NCBI GenBank assembly: GCA_019313765.1
Contig: JAFDAP010000054.1
Location: 1-8,427, forward strand
DNA: 8,427 nt
Reading direction: 5' to 3'
DNA from: Deltaproteobacteria bacterium
Lineage (GTDB): Bacteria > Desulfobacterota > DSM-4660 > Desulfatiglandales > Desulfatiglandaceae
This document shows, piece by piece, positions 7,099-8,427 of this stretch. How positions within the stretch are numbered: the stretch's first letter is position 1; every line of letters starts with the position of its first letter. Below the pieces are notes generated by a model that was not told the origin of the DNA, searched no databases, and saw only the letters and a program-made list of their open reading frames with translations. The translations under genes were made by a program, and so were the position numbers.

Positions 7099-7470
7099 TT
7101 ACGTACCCTTTATTGCTTCATTCATGGCCGCATCGAATTCCCTGATCTCCCGATCGAGATCGCCCAATGCCTCATTCGCTTCTCCAAGATCCCCTTCTCT
7201 TCCCAGGACCTCAAGGCGATAGGCCGCATCATATGCACGTTTGGCTGCAAAGTTGGCCACAGAACCTTTCAGGCTATGGGCAGCATGCTCCAAGACCACG
7301 GCATCACCGCTGGATATTCCTCCCTGGATCTGCTTCATCTGATTGGGATAATCCTCTAAGAATATCTCTATGATTTCCTTTAACAAATCCATGTCCCCGC
7401 CAACATTCTCAAGGGCCTCGGTCATGTCAAAAACCTGCTCCGAAAACTTGGTTTCATTTGTAGCTGTCAT
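7099..7470 (-). CDS. Free-standing Hpt phosphotransfer protein
   Basis: Small (123 aa), soluble, all-helical phosphotransfer protein. The signature HAAHSLKGSVANFAA places the phosphorylated histidine at H65, followed by the usual L-K-G-S. The lead-in (FDMTEALENVGGDMDLLKEI) and the helix IEIFLEDYPNQMKQIQ are typical of Hpt domains. It is therefore expected to shuttle phosphate from receiver 2 of the adjacent hybrid kinase to a response regulator, the best local candidate being the HTH regulator encoded just upstream. Its stop is 28 nt from the kinase start, so the two are almost surely cotranscribed. AAGGA lies about 8 nt before the ATG and supports this start. Hpt proteins have few family-specific features beyond this motif, so the partner assignment rests on gene order. 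Confidence 0.92.
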   Translation of the reverse strand: MTATNETKFSEQVFDMTEALENVGGDMDLLKEIIEIFLEDYPNQMKQIQGGISSGDAVVLEHAAHSLKGSVANFAAKRAYDAAYRLEVLGREGDLGEANEALGDLDREIREFDAAMNEAIKGT

Positions 7471-7550
7471 AACAACGTTCCTTTTTTTGTCGAGTTTTTC
7501 CCGGGAACTTACTGCCGAGAATATAGAATTGTTTGCAATCTAAAATCCCC

Positions 7551-7573
7551 CCCGGCCCCTTTAGAAAAAGGGG
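7551..7573. repeat. C/G-rich hairpin repeat between regulator and Hpt genes
   Basis: CCCCTTT at 7556-7562 pairs with AAAGGGG at 7567-7573 around a 4-nt loop, next to a C-run at 7547-7553. On the transcribed (-) strand the stem is followed by a G-run and then GATTTT, so it is not a classic terminator, though it could attenuate. The C5-7/AAAGGGGG composition resembles dispersed palindromic repeats I know from environmental bacterial genomes. The rest of the 116-bp gap (7471-7586) shows no gene. Confidence 0.55.
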
Positions 7574-7586
7574 GAAATCTTTGAAG

Positions 7587-8171
7587 TTAAACTTTTGTCA
7601 TGAGGGTTGCTTCTATTGTTCTTTTTAATTCCGTTAAATCAAAGGGTTTGGACAAGATGGCCTCTATGCTGTATTGCTTCAACCTTTCAATGTTTTCCTC
7701 GGTCGCATAGCCTGTAATAACAACAATCCGCGTGTCGGGGCTGGCCTGTTTGATTCTGCCGGCCAAATCAAAACCATTAAGCTGCGGCATAAGCAGGTCT
7801 AAGAGGACAAGGTCCGGTTTTGAATCTCCAATAAAAAAGGCGGCATCCAAGGGATTGTTGAAGGTCTTGAGCTGGTACAGATATGGCATATCACCGGTCG
7901 AGAAGACTTTTTTCAATATATTCAGGATGGCGTTATCATCATCAACGGCCACTACTAACTTCTTTTCCTCTATTTGCAGGAAAGCAGGAATGGGCACGCC
8001 CTGTTCACTTAAAAAATGCCTCAGGTCCTCTTTTGTGACCTTGTATCTGCCTCCGGGGGTTCGAGCCGCGTTCAGCGCACCCTTCTTTATCCAGTTGGTG
8101 ACCGTCACCCGGTGCACGCCTAAGATTTTTGACAGATCCACTGATGAATAGCTTTCGTCATAAATTCCCAT
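7587..8171 (-). CDS. Response regulator with N-terminal excisionase/MerR-like HTH and C-terminal receiver
   Basis: Probable DNA-binding output protein of 194 residues. Residues about 8-55 form a HTH_17/excisionase-like domain (YSSVDLSKILGVHRVTVTNW, then IKKGALNAARTPGGRYKVTKEDL), the fold used by MerR and phage Xis proteins. A short linker leads to a receiver (about 70-190) with D77-D78-D79, phospho-acceptor D125 in LLDLLMPQ, T153 and K175-P, all intact. Having the DNA-binding domain in front of the receiver is the reverse of the usual OmpR/NarL order. The HTH is small and single, so dimerisation through the receiver is likely; that is inference. The start is supported by AGGAG 8 nt upstream. 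It is the first gene of the - strand group and probably the endpoint of the local phosphorelay. Targets are unknown; autoregulation is possible, since the region before it (8172-8230) is short and holds no gene. Confidence 0.92.
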   Translation of the reverse strand: MGIYDESYSSVDLSKILGVHRVTVTNWIKKGALNAARTPGGRYKVTKEDLRHFLSEQGVPIPAFLQIEEKKLVVAVDDDNAILNILKKVFSTGDMPYLYQLKTFNNPLDAAFFIGDSKPDLVLLDLLMPQLNGFDLAGRIKQASPDTRIVVITGYATEENIERLKQYSIEAILSKPFDLTELKRTIEATLMTKV

Positions 8172-8227
8172 GTCTTGTTCTCCTGCGCTATTGTCCCTGT
8201 ACCAGCCATTTTTTTATCCAAAACAGA

Positions 8228-8424
8228 AAGTTGATGGTCTCGTAAAAAGTTGCTTCGCGTCTTTTTAGTCGGCGGATGAGGGCTTCCCCTCCCCCGCCAT
8301 TTGAAGTGAATTCAAATGGTTCCACCCTCTCCGAGGCGTAGGCTCTACGAGCCGGAGGCCCACCCCAGGCCGGGGCTTAATCGCCCTCGGCCTGTTGATG
8401 GACTTTTTACGAGTCCATCAAAGT
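8228..8424. mobile_element. Hairpin-rich, MITE-like element with terminal inverted repeats
   Basis: The ends are inverted repeats: TTGATGGTCTCGTAAAAAGT at 8231-8250 matches the reverse complement of 8402-8421 at 19 of 20 positions. AAGT directly flanks both ends (8228-8231, overlapping the arm by one base, and 8421-8424), a possible 4-bp target duplication, but this is weak. Inside are several stems: GGCGG/CCGCC with GAGGG/CCCTC (8271-8298), CCATTTGAA/TTCAAATGG around GTGAA (8297-8319), GGCTC/GAGCC (8341-8353), and CCGAGG (8331-8336) closing with CCTCGG (8385-8390). The right end also forms its own 10-bp stem, TTGATGGACT/AGTCCATCAA (8395-8421). No open reading frame of note lies within. A solo arm occurs at 5070-5087. 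A structured RNA or REP-like repeat is the alternative to a non-autonomous transposon. Confidence 0.6.
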
Positions 8425-8427
8425 TGA

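Noticed and set aside
7732..8151. 139-residue + strand frame opposite the HTH-receiver regulator
   Set aside because: It is fully antisense to a gene with intact HTH and receiver motifs, and its translation matches no domain I know.
8172..8230. Sigma-54-like GG/GC promoter for the phosphorelay operon
   Set aside because: TGGCTGG is present on the - strand, but no matching GC element lies at the required spacing.

Overview
The window looks like chromosome from a Gram-negative, Deltaproteobacteria/Desulfobacterota-type bacterium. Three things point there: an ftsK-lolA pair (LolA implies an outer membrane); a dense cytoplasmic two-component locus with PAS domains and an N-terminal 'MASKPTYEELEQRV'-type coiled lead-in that I associate with Desulfobacterota sensor proteins; and families of short intergenic repeats. 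This assignment is inference; no rRNA or other taxonomic marker is present.

Layout. The left half is on the + strand: ftsK (7-2199), lolA directly behind it (2202-2873), a 234-bp gap without a recognisable gene, a small conserved-looking protein of unknown function (3108-3377), and a PBP4-like D-Ala-D-Ala carboxypeptidase/endopeptidase (3415-4677) with 14-bp-period repeats around its 5' end. These genes concern chromosome segregation at the septum, lipoprotein export and peptidoglycan remodelling.

The right half is on the - strand and runs towards dacB. In transcription order it holds a response regulator with an excisionase/MerR-like helix-turn-helix (8171-7587), a free-standing Hpt phosphotransfer protein (7470-7099), a REC-PAS-HisKA-HATPase-REC hybrid kinase (7070-5136), and a broken gene (5048-4684) whose PAS start is joined out of frame to the last residues of a GGDEF domain. 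The first three supply every step of a His-Asp-His-Asp phosphorelay: kinase H286, receiver D577, Hpt H65, regulator D125. The output is the HTH protein.

The most unusual items are: (1) the PAS/GGDEF deletion scar, where a simple ORF call gives a misleading 157-residue protein that reads into antisense dacB; (2) a hairpin-rich element of about 195 bp at the right edge (8228-8424), bounded by 20-bp near-perfect inverted repeats, with a third copy of the repeat arm at 5070-5087 between the kinase and the broken gene; (3) 14-bp-period repeats that make the dacB start uncertain; and (4) the complete phosphorelay with an excisionase-type output domain. I see no CRISPR array, no convincing tRNA and no transposase gene.
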